NCBI GenBank assembly: GCA_949152475.1
Contig: OX424559.1
Span: 16,833,809-16,897,808 of the forward strand
Length of the DNA stretch: 64,000 bases
Origin: Terebella lapidaria
Lineage: Eukaryota; Annelida; Polychaeta; Terebellida; Terebellidae
Reading direction: 5' to 3'
Position numbers and translations under genes: made by a program. This document shows positions 23,390 to 34,918 of this stretch, piece after piece. The notes beneath the pieces are model-generated. The model was not told the DNA's origin. It was given only the letters and a program-made list of their open reading frames with translations, and made no database searches. Numbering within the stretch: position 1 is the stretch's first letter; every line of letters begins with the position of its first letter.

Positions 23390-26366
23390 ATGTACACACT
23401 GCTTTGTTGTTTGCTTCTAGCGCCCGTTTCGCTGTAAGTACATGTATGTCACACCGATAGGCAGTGTCTTATAGGGTGGGGATTGGAACCCAAACCAATG
23501 ACTATGTGCTTTAACCTCTGACTGTTCTATTACAAGACCCAGGTGGCCTTTCCAGGGCTGGGGAAATTCAATCCAACTGAACAATTTGAGAAACTGTCTC
23601 GCCATGTCTTCTGGCCTTTGACTATTGTAGACCCAGGCGACCTGTCCAGGACTGGTGGAATTGAATTCAATTGGTCAATTCGAGGATGAACTATATGTCC
23701 TCTAGTCTTGACTGCTGCATCAGGGTCCAGGTGATGTCCCCAGGGACCAGGGATCGAGGTGTGACATCGATCCAACCAGACCAATTGAAGTCATATAGAC
23801 CCTGAATTTTGTATCATAGGACCTGGGTGACCTGTCCTGGGATATGGTACTCCGGCCTGTCCTACCGGACCGTTTGGAATAAGGCCTGACTATTTATTCC
23901 AGTCTTTGGCTATTGCATTATTTGGCCCAGGTGACATCCCCATGGCTCATGGTCATGTCAGCTAGAAAACGGTTTATGCCATTTAGATTCTGAATGTTGT
24001 ATTACAGGGTCCATGTGACCTCTAGCTTCTGACTGTTATATTACAGGGCCCAGGTGACCTCTATCCTCTGACTATTGTATTACAGGGCCCAGGTGACCTC
24101 TATCCTCTGACTATTGTATTACAGGGCCCAGGTGACCTCTAGCGTCTGACTGTTATATAGGAAACTTGTTTTTATCTAAGCATCGCACAGAAGCTCGTGA
24201 GCTTATATTATATACAAATTTGTACATAATTGATTGCATGCGATGTTAAATAAACTTCATTCATTCATTCATTCATTCATTCATTCATTTATTCATTCAT
24301 TCATTCATTCATTCATTCATTCATTATATTACAGGGCCCAGGTGACCTCTATCCTCTGACTATTGTATTACAGGGCCCAGGTGACCTCTAGCCTCTGACT
24401 GTTGTATTACAGGGCCCAGGTGACCTCTAGCTTCTGACTGTTGTATTACAGAGCCCAGGTAACCTGTCCGGGGCTGGGAGACTTCGATCCGACCGGACCA
24501 TTCGAGGGATGGCCTGATCCAACATGTCCCGGCAATCCACTCTTGGAGCTCTCATACACTATGTTTTCTGGGGCTGGTGTTATTGGAGAGGACTTCGACA
24601 GAAATACTGTGCCGTGAGTTGGAAATGATTTATCGAGCCTCATCTTGAGAAGAATCCTCATTATGCCTTATTATCTGATGGTTCAAGTACGATCCACGCA
24701 TATAGGGCTGAACACTTGTTTTGAATGCTGAGTTTGGCTTTTATTATTCTCTTTTTCAAAAAAAAAAAATGCCTGATTAATTCAACTGCCTTTAATACTA
24801 ACTCGCTGTACGAATGAGAGCAAGCCGCAATCCACAACCAATATAGTGGTTTTGACCTTGACTCCAGGTCCAATTTCGACTCGAGTTTGAACACAATATT
24901 CTTGGCCCATGGCTGGACCAGCAATGACCAGGATCCTCTACTGGACAACATCAAGGATGCAATCCTCGCTAACGTAATTACATGTATATCACAAAAAACT
25001 CAAAAATATTAAAATAGTACGAAACAGTTCATTTATTCTATCATGTTGAAGAAACATGCTTGTTCGTCAATTCGTGTTGAATTGAAACTTAAGATAAAGA
25101 AATTATTTAGAATACATGAATGGCATACACCAACAGAACTCATGATTAACCAGAATTGTCGTGAAAAACAAACCTCACAAAAAATCTGATTTGGCTGGTC
25201 AACAGGAGAACATGAACGTGGTGATCGTTGGCTGGGGTGGCCCAGAAGGAGCCGGGGACATCAATTACTTCCGCTCAGCCTCAGACACTCGCACAGTAGG
25301 CGCCGAGACGGCCGAGGTCATGATGAATCTCGTCCAGAACGGCGGCGGCGACGTCGGCACCATGCATTTCTCCGGACACAGCCTGGGAGCTCAGGTGACG
25401 GGGCATGCCGGGAGGTGGGCCAGCAACGCTGGCTTCAAGGTCGCCAGGTGTACGGGTTAGTAGAACAAAATTCATGTCTTGGAATTCTCGAAATCTCCAA
25501 ATTAGAGCCCAATAATCCAACAAGTATGATAGAGCCTAATGTGACGGACATTCGACTGCGTTCCATCGTTATTTTGCAGCTACAATGAATCGAATAATCT
25601 TACTTTTTTTTTTCTTTTCGAAAGGCTTTGATCCAGCCGGGCCTTTCTTCATCAACAACACTGACAGAACTGTGGGGATTTACAACGACTGCGCCGACTT
25701 CGTCGACATCATTCACACAGACCAGCGCTACGGCTCCACGCCGACAGCGGGCAGTTCAGACGTCTTCCTGGGACACCAGGACTTCTTCCCTAATGGCGGC
25801 ATAGACCAGCCCGGCTGTGACAACGACCTCTGCGATCACATCCGGGTGACCCACCTCTACGAGCACTCCGTTACGAACGGCTGCTTCGACGCCGAGCAAA
25901 TCTGCGATCACTCGGGCAACATCCCGGTAATCATTGCCAATAATTGCCTCTCTTGATTCAATCGGGGTATAAACAGCTTTGAAATACACTAAAGATTAGG
26001 CCTACATATTATGATATTCGATCCTGGTTACATGTAAGCGTGACGACAAATTCATACATTCATACATGTAAAACATTTATACTGTACAATCCAAACGCCA
26101 GGAGGGACAAGCCTAGGCTGTGTTCCGACCCCTAGGACTCATGAAGTTATCAATGTGCAGAACTATTTCAAATAGACCAGTAAAAATTCACAAATGATGC
26201 ACACACCCATGCGGTCACACTGTACTAACCAGCAAGTATTTCCTACCTCTAGGACTCGTGTTCATCCTGTGGTCTACAGTGCCCTCGGATGGGCCACTTC
26301 GCTCAGGCCGGGCCCGAGGGGCGTTTTGTCCTGACCACGAGTGGTCTTGGGGATTACTGCCCATGA
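23390..26366 (+). CDS. Secreted lipase / phospholipase A1-like protein, paralogue A (complete)
   Basis: Exons 23390-23433, 24452-24613, 24868-24973, 25206-25455, 25625-25926, 26253-26366; 978 nt, 325 residues. Exon 1 encodes a hydrophobic signal peptide (MYTLLCCLLLAPVS). The next exon has a Cys-rich AQVTCPGLGDFDPTGPF segment. Then follow oxyanion-loop HGW, nucleophile GHSLGA (Ser163), FDPAGPFF (Asp190) and CDH (His259), the alpha/beta-hydrolase triad of the pancreatic lipase family. The lid between the two cysteines before His259 is only four residues (DNDL), and the C-terminal PLAT domain of full lipases (about 450 residues) is absent, which points to phospholipase A1 or galactolipase activity; that is inference. 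A Cys-rich end (DSCSSCGLQC, MGHFA) closes it. AATAAA at 26383 is 17 bases after the stop. Paralogues are at 31766 and 48096. Confidence 0.92.
23517..24007 (+). repeat. Decayed tandem partial copies of lipase-A exon 2
   Basis: Within intron 1 of gene A, exon-2-like starts follow acceptor-like sequence at about 23537, 23631, 23724, 23820 and 23925, spaced 93-105 bp. Each carries a version of 'cccaggtgacctgtccaggg' and, in the better ones, of 'gacttcgatccgaccgga'. Frames are broken. They look like local duplications of the intron-end/exon-start junction that have decayed. Confidence 0.75.
24008..24451 (+). repeat. 39-bp array of duplicate 3' splice sites before lipase-A exon 2
   Basis: Copies of TTACAG followed by GGCCCAGGTGACCT start at 24008, 24047, 24086, 24125, 24335, 24374 and 24413, each exactly 39 bp apart except where a LINE tail (24158-24326) is inserted. 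The real exon 2 begins at 24452, the next step of the same register. Each unit also holds CTGACT, a branch-point match. A transcript using an upstream acceptor would read through an in-frame TGA from that CTGAC. Confidence 0.85.
24158..24326 (+). mobile_element. LINE-like 3' tail with (ATTC)n inside the splice-site array
   Basis: Sequence from 'aggaaacttg' to 'gcgatgttaaataaacttc' continues as about 18 units of ATTC. The array is interrupted between 'tgttatat' and 'attatattacag', so a short duplicated 'ttatat' may be the target-site duplication. Only the 3' end of a retroelement is present, with no reverse transcriptase. Confidence 0.55.
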
Positions 26367-27184
26367 TGGACTTTTTTTTCCTAATAAAACTATGGTATTG
26401 GCATCTTTGTGTTAGACTTTCACCATATTCGCAGTCATCGGGAATCAGGGAACGAATGTTCCAACACTCTAAACCTAAACTCATCACAGTGATTTGAAGT
26501 TACTGATCAAATGCGGTTGAGTAAAGACTCATCAACGATTGTAAGATGTGTATAATCATGGTGAATAGGTATGAACGCCATCAGATTCTAACCGGCCGGG
26601 CTTTTGCACAATTATCCGTGCACGATATGCCAATGACATATTTGTATTAATGTCATTATGACATGGATTCTATGGTGATATTGAGGAGCCAATAAAAACT
26701 ATGTTTTCATCCATTACGTATTTCCAGGTAGCTTCTGCAAAAGACAGTGAGGATTGAAGGGAATACAGAAAGTCTTTGTTGTTTTTGTGACAATTTTGAG
26801 TGATGAAATACTCATTATTGTGATGTGGTAATTATTGTGATGTGGTGTTTCGATGAGGTTGATGACTTTAGAGTTTCCTTTATTTGTACTTTTTCAGGAT
26901 GAATAAATTCAAATCAATGTAGGCCTATGTGATGAGTTTTGGTTTAGCATAAAGGTACATGAACACATTTATATGCACCATGCACAATTAACACTTCAAA
27001 TATCTGTATAACATTTATATATAATCACATGAGCAAACTAGCTCAAAACTACCCTCTGATTTAACACACTGAATTATCATCACCCGTGGGCGGCAGCATG
27101 ATTCAGAGTTACTGGGAGAGCGAGCAGTTTCTAAGGCTTGAAACCTACTGCGGTACGGGAATTGTCCGGGGGTTCACTATTACG
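26367..27184. other. Intergenic downstream of lipase A
   Basis: It starts with the 17-base 3' UTR and AATAAA at 26383-26388 of gene A. The rest is AT-rich with no exon. 'acaattaacacttcaaatatctgtataacattta' near 26987 has a relative near 27482, so a dispersed copy flanks the hairpin element at 27185. Confidence 0.4.
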
Positions 27185-27450
27185 CTAATTAGGGCATTTC
27201 GTCCCGAAATGCCCTTATGGTTTGATCTGAGTTTGCTTTCACTTTCTGCCGTTTTGGTTTCCGATCAATAACTCGGTAACGCCTGAAGGGATCTCGTCCA
27301 AATTTACACCACTGCATGGTCAGAAATAGTACATGGAAGACCCCTATTGTTTTGGCGGCGGCTCCGGGGTCCGTGAGGTCCGTGAGGATGAAATCAAGGT
27401 TGATTTTGAGACTTGGTTTCCGAGCGATAACTCAAAAAGCAGATCTGTGC
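27185..27450 (+). mobile_element. Hairpin-headed repeat element, single copy
   Basis: It opens with a perfect hairpin GGGCATTTCGTCCCGAAATG followed by CCC, then 'ccgttttggtttccgatcaataactc' and 'cccctattgtttt'. These parts appear in the same order in the 411-bp units at 1963 and 2374, which start with a different hairpin (CCCGATTGAAAATCGGG). This suggests a family defined by hairpin head plus 'ggtttccg' core rather than by exact sequence. It is non-coding. Confidence 0.55.
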
Positions 27451-27735
27451 ATTACTATATGCATTTATATGATATTATGCATAATTAATACTTCAAATTT
27501 ATGTATAATATTTAGCTGATCCCCGGAGCATTGCACTCAGCAGCAGCTGGCAGATCTGGACTGCAAAGTTCTCAACCTACTGCACTTATTGGACCAGCCG
27601 AAACAGTTCAGGGATATATCAATATACTTTGTAGGTTACAATGCATATTAAAACCGCGTGCAATGATATGAATGATTTTTTTTCTGCGTCTAGCTGTATG
27701 TACGAGACGGTTTTGGTGTTTGCGATAACACTGTA

Positions 27736-29790
27736 TTTTTAGGTTACCGGACCTTTAGTCCGATAACCTATTGCCATGGCGTTGCGTCCGGCGTCCGTCG
27801 TCCGTCCGTCCGTTCACATTTTTATCTTTAAAGTTTATGATGGAATATTTCTGAAATTTTGCACAAAAATACCTAAAAATATTTCCAGGAAAGGGTTTTT
27901 TTAGTTTTCTGATTTTCGAATTTTTTTCAAAATGGCGGCCGCTTTCGTCGAAAAATGGCCAATTTTGGACTTTGACGTTCGTTTTCTCAAAATCTGTTCA
28001 GTAACTTTTTTTCTTATCGATGCATAACACTTCTCATAGGTACCCCTGTGACATGTATGAATTTCGTTGCCCTTGAATCGCTCGAAATGAGCCATTTTGG
28101 GCCCAAACTCGGCCCAAATGGGACTTTCCCATGTTAAATTCTCTATGCTTTATAATGGGACACATTAAGCCTAATATCTCACTTAATATTGAGATTAGAG
28201 ACTAGGGATCAATTGTGGAGATATAGGAAATGATATATCCTGAATATTCTGGTGACCTTTAATTTGACCTCTGACCTCGGTTTCAAGGTCAGAGGGCCAT
28301 TTTCATCGAAAAATGGCCAATTTTGGACTTTGACGGTCGTTTTCTCAGAATTTGTTCAGTAACTTTTTTTCTTATCAATGCATAACACTCCTCATGTGTA
28401 CCCCTGTGACACGTATAAATTTCGTTGCTCTTGAATCGCTCGAAGTGGGCCATTTTGGGCCCAAACTCGGCCCAAATGGGACTTTCCCATGTTAAATTCT
28501 CCTATGGTTTATAATGGGACACATTAAGCCTAATATCTCACTTAATATTGAGATTAGAGACTAGGAATCATTTGTGGACATATAGGAAATGATATATGCT
28601 GAATATTCTCAGGGTCTTGAATTTGACCTCTGACCTCGGTTTCAAGGTCAGAGCACAAAATGTCTAATATCTTGCTTATTATCGACTTTACAGCTTAGGA
28701 ATCAATTGTGGACATATAGGTAATGATATATGCCGAATATTCTGATGACCTTGAATTTGACCTTTGACCTCATTTTCAAGGTCACACCACAAAATGGTTA
28801 ATATCTCACTTATTATCGATTTTACAGCTTAGGGATCAATTGTGGACATATAGGAAATGATATATGCTGAATATTCTCGTGACCTTGCATTTGACTTCTG
28901 ACCTCAGTTTCAAGGTCAGAGCACAATATGGCTAATATCTCGCGTATTATTGACTTTACAGTCTAGGAATCAATTATGAACTTATAGGAAATGATATATG
29001 CAGATTATTGTCATGACCTTGAATTTGACCTTTGACCTCATTTTTAAAGTCACACGACAAAATGGCTAATATCTCACTTATTATCGATTTTACAGCTTAG
29101 AGATCAATTGTGGACATATAGGAAATGATATATGCTGAATATTCTCGTGACCTTGAATTTGACTTCTGACCTCAGTTTCAAGGTCAGAGCACAAAATGGC
29201 TAATATCTCGCTTATTATTGACTTTACAGTGTAGGAATCAATTATGAACTTATAGGAAATGATATATGCAGATTATTGTCATGACCTTGAATTTGACCTT
29301 TGACCTTTTTCAAAGCCACAGGACAAAATGGCTAATATCTCATTTATTATCGATTCTACAGCTTAGGGAGCAATCGTAGACATATAGGAAATGATATATA
29401 TGCTGAATATTCTTGTGACCTTGAATTTGACCTTTGGCCTCATTTTCAAGGTAACAGGACAAAATGGCTAATAGCTCGCTCATTATGGACTTTACAGCTT
29501 AGGAATCAATTATGAACATATAGGAAATGATATATGCTGAATATTGCTATGACCTCGAATTAGACCTTTGACCTCATTTTAAAGGTCACAGGACATAATG
29601 GCTAATATCTCGCTTTTTATTGACTTCACAGCTTAGGAATCAATTGTGGACATACCAGAAATGACATATGCCGAATATTAGCGTGTCCTTGAATTGACCA
29701 ATGACCTTTTTTTTTAAGGTCACGGACAAAATACTAATATCTAAAATATATATTGTCCGGTAACCTTTCTTAGCCCTTGGGCTAATTTTT
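27736..29790 (+). mobile_element. Composite inverted-repeat element with 135-bp internal satellite, copy 1
   Basis: The left end is AGGTTACCGGAC, itself folding with GTCCGATAACC; the right end is GTCCGGTAACCT followed by a second hairpin TTAGCCCTTGGGCTAA. Just inside the left end is a 'gcgtccgtcgtccgtccgtcc' tract. A block of about 360 bp (from 'ggccaattttggactttgac') occurs twice. Then come about nine units of about 135 bp built on 'gaccttgaatttgacc...caaaatggctaatatctc'. A shorter copy in reverse orientation is at 45053-46087. There is no transposase, so it is probably a non-autonomous DNA element. Confidence 0.8.
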
Positions 29791-29989
29791 AACGTAGCAT
29801 AGGTAGGGGTATTCTCTGTGAAACTAGCAGATGTCATCCAGATTAGGACCCGGATATTAACACATGCGGCAGGGGCATATCCAGGAAGGGGGGCGGGGGG
29901 TGGGCGACCGAGCATGAAGTGAGCTCGAAGTGACTTCGTAGAACCCGAAGCGAGCGAACCGAGCCCATTGTGGTCTGGGTTTGGGGCCT

Positions 29990-30650
29990 GTTCAAGGTCG
30001 GTGAAAAAAAAGTTGTGGCTTAAAGCGATACGTTTCTCAGGTAATCTTTCTGATATGCTATTTTAACTTTAGTTATTGGCCATAAAGTTATTGGTATGAA
30101 AAGGGTCCAAAGTCTTGGTCAGCTTGAACTTGCCCTCCTATGACTTCGAGAGATGAACCAAGGTCACGTTTGAGCTAATATGTGTAAATTGGTTTGTGCA
30201 GACATTAATCTCGTAAATAAAACATATAGGAAGTGATGTATGATGGATCTATTGGTGACCTCGTACATGACCTCAAGTCTCAAGGTTACATCTGACCTTA
30301 AATGCGTAAATTGGCAGAAGAAACGCTTGTGGGTGTTGCCTCGGTTTGGTTTGTGAGCACATAGGAAGGTATATATGTTGGATCATGAAGTTGAAGTTGA
30401 CAGCATGACTTAGAAGTTGACCTCAGAAAGCCATGAGTAGGTAAATCTCAATACCATAAATGACCTGAAATATGTGATTTTTCTCTGCAGACAAAATGCA
30501 TGTGGATAGGGGTTAGTTTTGTAATATGTACATATAGGAAGTCATGCATAATGGATCTTTTGGTGACCTTGAACATGATCTCAGATGACATTGAGTGGTG
30601 AATCTTGAGGTCACTATTGACATGAAGTTTGTATACTGGCCTCTGCAGAC
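29990..30650. repeat. Old copies of the 'gacctt...' repeat family
   Basis: Strings such as 'ggtgacctcgtacatgacctcaa', 'acataggaagtgatgta' and 'ggtgaccttgaacatgatctc' recur at intervals of about 150-180 bp and are related to the 135-bp satellite at 28.5-29.7 kb and to 35930-36150. They are too diverged to delimit units. There is no gene. Confidence 0.45.
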
Positions 30651-30839
30651 CAGGTGATGACAGTTTGGCGATTTTGCCCAAAGATTGCGATAGGAGTTTC
30701 AGCCGTTATCGTACACCATACCTCACCTGTTTAGGCCGCATCACATTCGAAACACGTGCGTCGCTTAGTGACGCATTGTCTTTTATCGATCCACCACACT
30801 GTAACAATGGTCTGATGTCAGCCCTTGCTCTCGTGAGCT

Positions 30840-31215
30840 GTCGGTTATATAAGCTGGCAACCCGTCTTGCTTACTCGGAGTTGTCTCAGAGCAGTCAACG
30901 CGAGAGGACGACGTCCCCTTTTCCTGGCTAAAGCAGGTCCGCCCGAACCCCGGGGGCAATTTCCAATTGGGGGCCCAGGAGGGGAGGGTCACTTGGATCT
31001 GGGGGCGCACGACCCCTGGAACGGTAGTCTCTCGCCCTGGGATGGTGCGACACAGGCTCTGGCAGACCGCCTGGCTGTCCGGGGTTCTATCCCCGCGGCA
31101 GTGCCGTCGGCGAGGCCGGCCAGCAACATGCCCAAGTGCGCGGCTTCCGAGCACCACGCCCATGGCGTTCGGGGCTCGTCACAGCGGGCTACATTACAGG
31201 GATGATGCAATATCT
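30840..31215 (+). other. GC-rich block, possibly SINE-derived
   Basis: This is an abrupt GC-rich island inside AT-rich repeats. It contains GGGGTTCTATCCCCG, which resembles a tRNA B-box arm, about 40 bp after 'gatggtgcgacacaggctc'. Reading frames on both strands overlap here without domain features, so I do not call a gene. A SINE or old retroelement piece is the best guess. Confidence 0.3.
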
Positions 31216-31379
31216 GAGTAATGTATGACGGCCGGACTTGTCCGGCGGACTGTTACCTGGTTATAGTTAAGTAATTATGACGCCTGCAATGACTGTGCCA
31301 TAGAGCGGGGCGTTTGCACCCTAGGTAGTGGGCGTCAAACGTTACATCCGATATATCCTATGTTTGTATTATGGGATAT

Positions 31380-31700
31380 ATATGGAATCATATATATGGT
31401 GTATCTGATGGTGACCTTGAACTCGACCTCAGACTACTTTCAGTATTATATCTCACAATAATGTTAGCTTTATGGAGTAAACTTCTAAAAAAATTTAGAA
31501 CAAAGCTTGAATATCGCCACATTCAGATGAAAAGTCACATATAGTGACCTCTGTGGTGACCTCGAATTTGGCCTTCCGTGATCTTAAAGGGTCGAAACGG
31601 CAATATCGATGAAAAAAGTATTTGTGGCTCAACACTATAAATTTCTCCAGTAACCTTCCTCAACCTTTGGGCTAATGTTTGATTTCGATTTGGCCTGACC
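31380..31700. repeat. Copy of the repeat family seen at 1-689
   Basis: It shares motif order with the start of the window (ATGGAGTAAACT, AAGCTTGAATATCGCCACATT, AGTCACATATAGTGACC, 'gtggtgacctcgaatttg'). It is non-coding and lies just downstream of lipase B. Confidence 0.5.
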
Positions 31701-31765
31701 ATTATGCAACATCCCAAGAACGAGAAGTTGATTAATAAAAACCACGATTTATTGTGTCCAGAGAT

Positions 31766-34700
31766 CTAGCAGTAGTCCCCGAATCCACTCGTTGTGAGGG
31801 TGAACCTCCCGAGAGGTCCTGGGGCCGCGAAGAAACCCATCCTGCCGCACTGTAAACCACAGGGTGAGCACGAGTCCTGGAACAGCAATCATACAACAGG
31901 GTGAGCACCAGTCCTTGAAAGGCAGAAATACAACAGGGTGAGCACGAATCCAGGAACAGCGAATAGGTTGAACATGAGTTCTAGAACAGCAAGAATACAA
32001 CGGAGTGAGCACGAGTCCGGGGAGGTGAAAAATAGCTCCATAACGGGTTAACACAAGTCCTGGAACAGCAAATTATAGAACCCAACAGAGTGTGAAGTTG
32101 ACATAATTCAATATATCCAGGGCTTGCTTTTGGGAGTGACTCACTGGAATGTTGGCAGAGTCGTCGCAGACTTCTGTAGCGTCAAAGCAGCCATTTGTGA
32201 GCGAGGCCTCGAAGAAGTCAGTCACGCGGCCGTGATCGCAGCTGTTGGAGCCACAACCCGGCTGCTCGGCGCCACCATTAGGGAAGTAGTCCTGGTGGCC
32301 CAGGTAGACGTCAGTGGCACCGGGGTTCGGGGTCGATCCCAGATTTTCATCCGTGTGGATGATGTCGACGAAGTCGGCACAGTCGTTGTAAATCCCCACA
32401 GTTCTGTCAGTGTTGTTGATGAAGAAAGGTCCGGCTGGATCCAATCCTACAACGAATATGAGGTGGGGAAGGGAACGAACAGATTCACTTAAAACCAGCT
32501 ATATATCAGGCCTGTGTACACAGAGTTAGGAAGATGCATAGGCCTATGTGATACTTTCGGTGAGTTCAGCGAGATTTGTTAAATCCACATCGCTTAAGCC
32601 TATATAGATATACCAACCAACCTGTACATCTGGCGACCTTGAACCCAGCGTTGCTAGCCCACCTCCCAGCATGCCCCGTCACCTGAGCTCCCAGACTGTG
32701 TCCGGAGAAATGCATCTTGCCGACATCGCCGCCGCCGTTCTGGACGAGGTTCATCATGACCTCGGCCGTCTCAGCGCCTACTGTGCGAGTGTCCGAAGCC
32801 GAGCGGAAGTAATTCAGATCTTCTGCTCCTTCTGGACCACCCCAGCCAACCACTACCGCATTGTACTGGTACTAAAAGAGAAAAAGTATGTCTATAATAT
32901 TTCACTGGCCTGCATGACTGACACCACATTTATATCAGGACCCCACACGACTGTGCACCTCATGTAAATGAGTAGAGTGGCCTACTTGCGACACCTTTAT
33001 TATAGTCTGACTTCGAGATCAATGAAAGGAGTATGACTATTGATTCCGTACATTGTCAAGCAGTGCATCCTTGAAGCGATCTTGCCACCCACCGCTACCA
33101 TCTCCACTCCAGCCGTGAATCACGAATATCGTGTCCAAGGAGGGATCGAAGTTAGAACTGGAATTTAAACGAGGTCACAGTTCCACCAAGACACCTACTT
33201 ACTGCTTTACCACACTATAGGTCTACTAGAGTTATATAAAATATATATTGAAGACAAACACGTTCAAGAAGCATTCTAGTACAGTGATAGGAGAGAAAAT
33301 GTACCTTCACGGTAATATTTCCCGAAATAAGAGCTTGCGATAAAATATTTCTATGGTTGCATGAGAGGATGAGATCAAATATCTGCATTGCTACGTATGG
33401 CTTGCATAGTCCTCACAAGTAACTCCGAACATGACCTTCTCTGGCACTTACGGGATAGAGTTCCTGTCGAAATCTTGACCGAGGCGCCCACCGGTAGAGA
33501 ACATGGTGTAAAAGAGATCCAGCCCTGGATGACCGGGGCAGGTCGGGTCAGGCCATCCCTCGAATGGTCCAGTCGGATCGAAGTCTCCCAACCCCGGACA
33601 GGTCACTTGGGCTCTGTAATACAATAGTTAGAGGTTAAGTATTCAGACGAAAACCGGCCAGTTGGATTGAGGTTAACCAGTCACGTGCAGCTAACCTGGG
33701 CCCTATAATACAACTGTCGAAGGCTGAAGAACGTATTCAGGCTAATTAAAACCGGCCACACAGGTTGAAGTAACCCAGCCCCGGGCAGGATCACTTGGAA
33801 CCTATATATAAAACAACTGTCAAAAGCTATGAAACTACTATTGTTTAGTCAGGCCATCCTCCAAACGGTCCAATCGAATCGAGGTCTTCCAGACGAGGAC
33901 AAGACATCCAGGCCCTCTAAAACCTTAACAAGTGACAGATGAAAGTATAGTTTACCGCAACGATATAATAGTAACGCAAATACTACTGGCCAGGCATAAT
34001 CTTACAATCATGAGTGACATTGTGACAAGTTATTTATTTTTCGAAGTAATCCTGACTGATACATAATCAACATGATCTATTATATGCTTAAATTATGTTA
34101 TTTCTGCATAAATAAAGTTATTCACGCGTAGATAAAGTTATTTACGCATGAATAACGTTTTTTATGCGTAAGTAACGTTTTTTCCGCATAAATAAAGTTT
34201 TTTACGCGGAAATAACGTTATTCACGCAGAAAAAAACATTATTTACTTCTGCCGTGTGTGAGAACTAACCAAATACTGCCTACACGTGCTTTTATTTTTT
34301 TCTCTTGGTAGATGGGGTAAATAATATTATTTACGCACAAATATTGTTATTTACACGTGAATAAAGTTATTTACGCGTAAATAAAGTTATTTACACGTAA
34401 ATAAAGTTATTTATGCATAAGGAAGGTTTTTTCCATGTAAAATAAAGTTTTTTACGCAGAAATAACGTCATTTATGCGGAAAAAACATTATTTACTTCTG
34501 CCGCGTGTGATATACTAACCAAATACTGCCTGCACGTGCATTTATCTTTCCCTTGGTCGATGGGGTAAATAACATTATTCCCGCGTGAATAACGTTTTTC
34601 CGCGAAAACTTTATTTATGCGGAAAAAAAGTTATTTACGCGGAAAAAAGTTATTTACGTGTAAATAACTTTATTTATGCGTAAATAACATTATTTATGCG

Positions 34701-34918
34701 TAAATAACATTATTTACGTGGAAATAACATTATTTATGCGGAAATTATGTCAACTATGAACAGGTCAAGATTACTCCGAAAAATAAATAAGTATTTTTTC
34801 GCAGTGTCACTTATCAGCCACTGTATTGTAAAGATGTCTAGAAGAATTTACGGACATACTTGGAATACACTTACAATATCCCGGGTAAGATGGCCGCACA
34901 ACAGAGAAGTAGATACAT
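31766..34918 (-). CDS. Secreted lipase / phospholipase A1-like protein, paralogue B (complete)
   Basis: Exons in gene order: 34918-34875, 33613-33452, 33157-33052, 32871-32622, 32446-32145, 31876-31766; 975 nt, 324 residues. Exon lengths equal those of paralogue A except the last (111 against 114). A signal peptide (MYLLLCCAAILPGI) is followed by AQVTCPGLGDFDPTGPFEGW, FVIHGWSGDG, GHSLGA (Ser163), LDPAGPFF (Asp190) and CDHGR (His259). The lid between cysteines is four residues (GSNS) and there is no PLAT domain. The last exon ends TSGFGDYC. On the minus strand AATAAA (31753-31748) starts only 13 bases after the stop, so the 3' UTR is very short. It lies inverted relative to A, about 5.4 kb away. 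Substrate is inferred only: phospholipid or galactolipid rather than triglyceride. Confidence 0.92.
31877..32060 (-). repeat. Array of duplicate 3' splice sites before the last exon of lipase B
   Basis: In gene sense, copies of the junction (acceptor, then a start like GACTCGTGCTCACCCTGT) have exon-like starts at 31913, 31950, 31980, 32017 and 32059, with a basic spacing of 37 bp. The true exon starts at 31876, in register with the first two. Some copies keep AG (tttcaag, ttctag), others have lost it (cctgg, ccccgg). This repeats at a second intron the pattern seen at intron 1 of A and C. Confidence 0.75.
33614..33920 (-). repeat. Decayed tandem partial copies of lipase-B exon 2
   Basis: Upstream of exon 2 in gene sense, at least three copies of the acceptor plus exon-2 start can be read. 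The farthest (about 33917-33848) still translates in the exon-2 phase as AWMSCPRLEDLDSIGPFGGW, recognisably parallel to AQVTCPGLGDFDPTGPFEGW. Others near 33700 and 33780 are more decayed. There is no clean 39-bp array here, unlike A and C. Confidence 0.7.
34012..34812. mobile_element. Foldback element in intron 1 of lipase B, filled with TTATTTACGCG palindromes
   Basis: The left arm (gagtgacattgtgacaag, then ttatttatttttcgaagtaa) mirrors the right arm (ttactccgaaaaataaataa, then cgcagtgtcactt). Between them lie some 25 variants of a near-palindromic 19-20 bp unit, GTTATTTACGCGTAAATAA. A block with 'acttctgccg...taccaaatactgcc...cacgtgc' occurs twice about 250 bp apart. It is non-coding and lies between exons 1 and 2 of gene B. 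Confidence 0.8.
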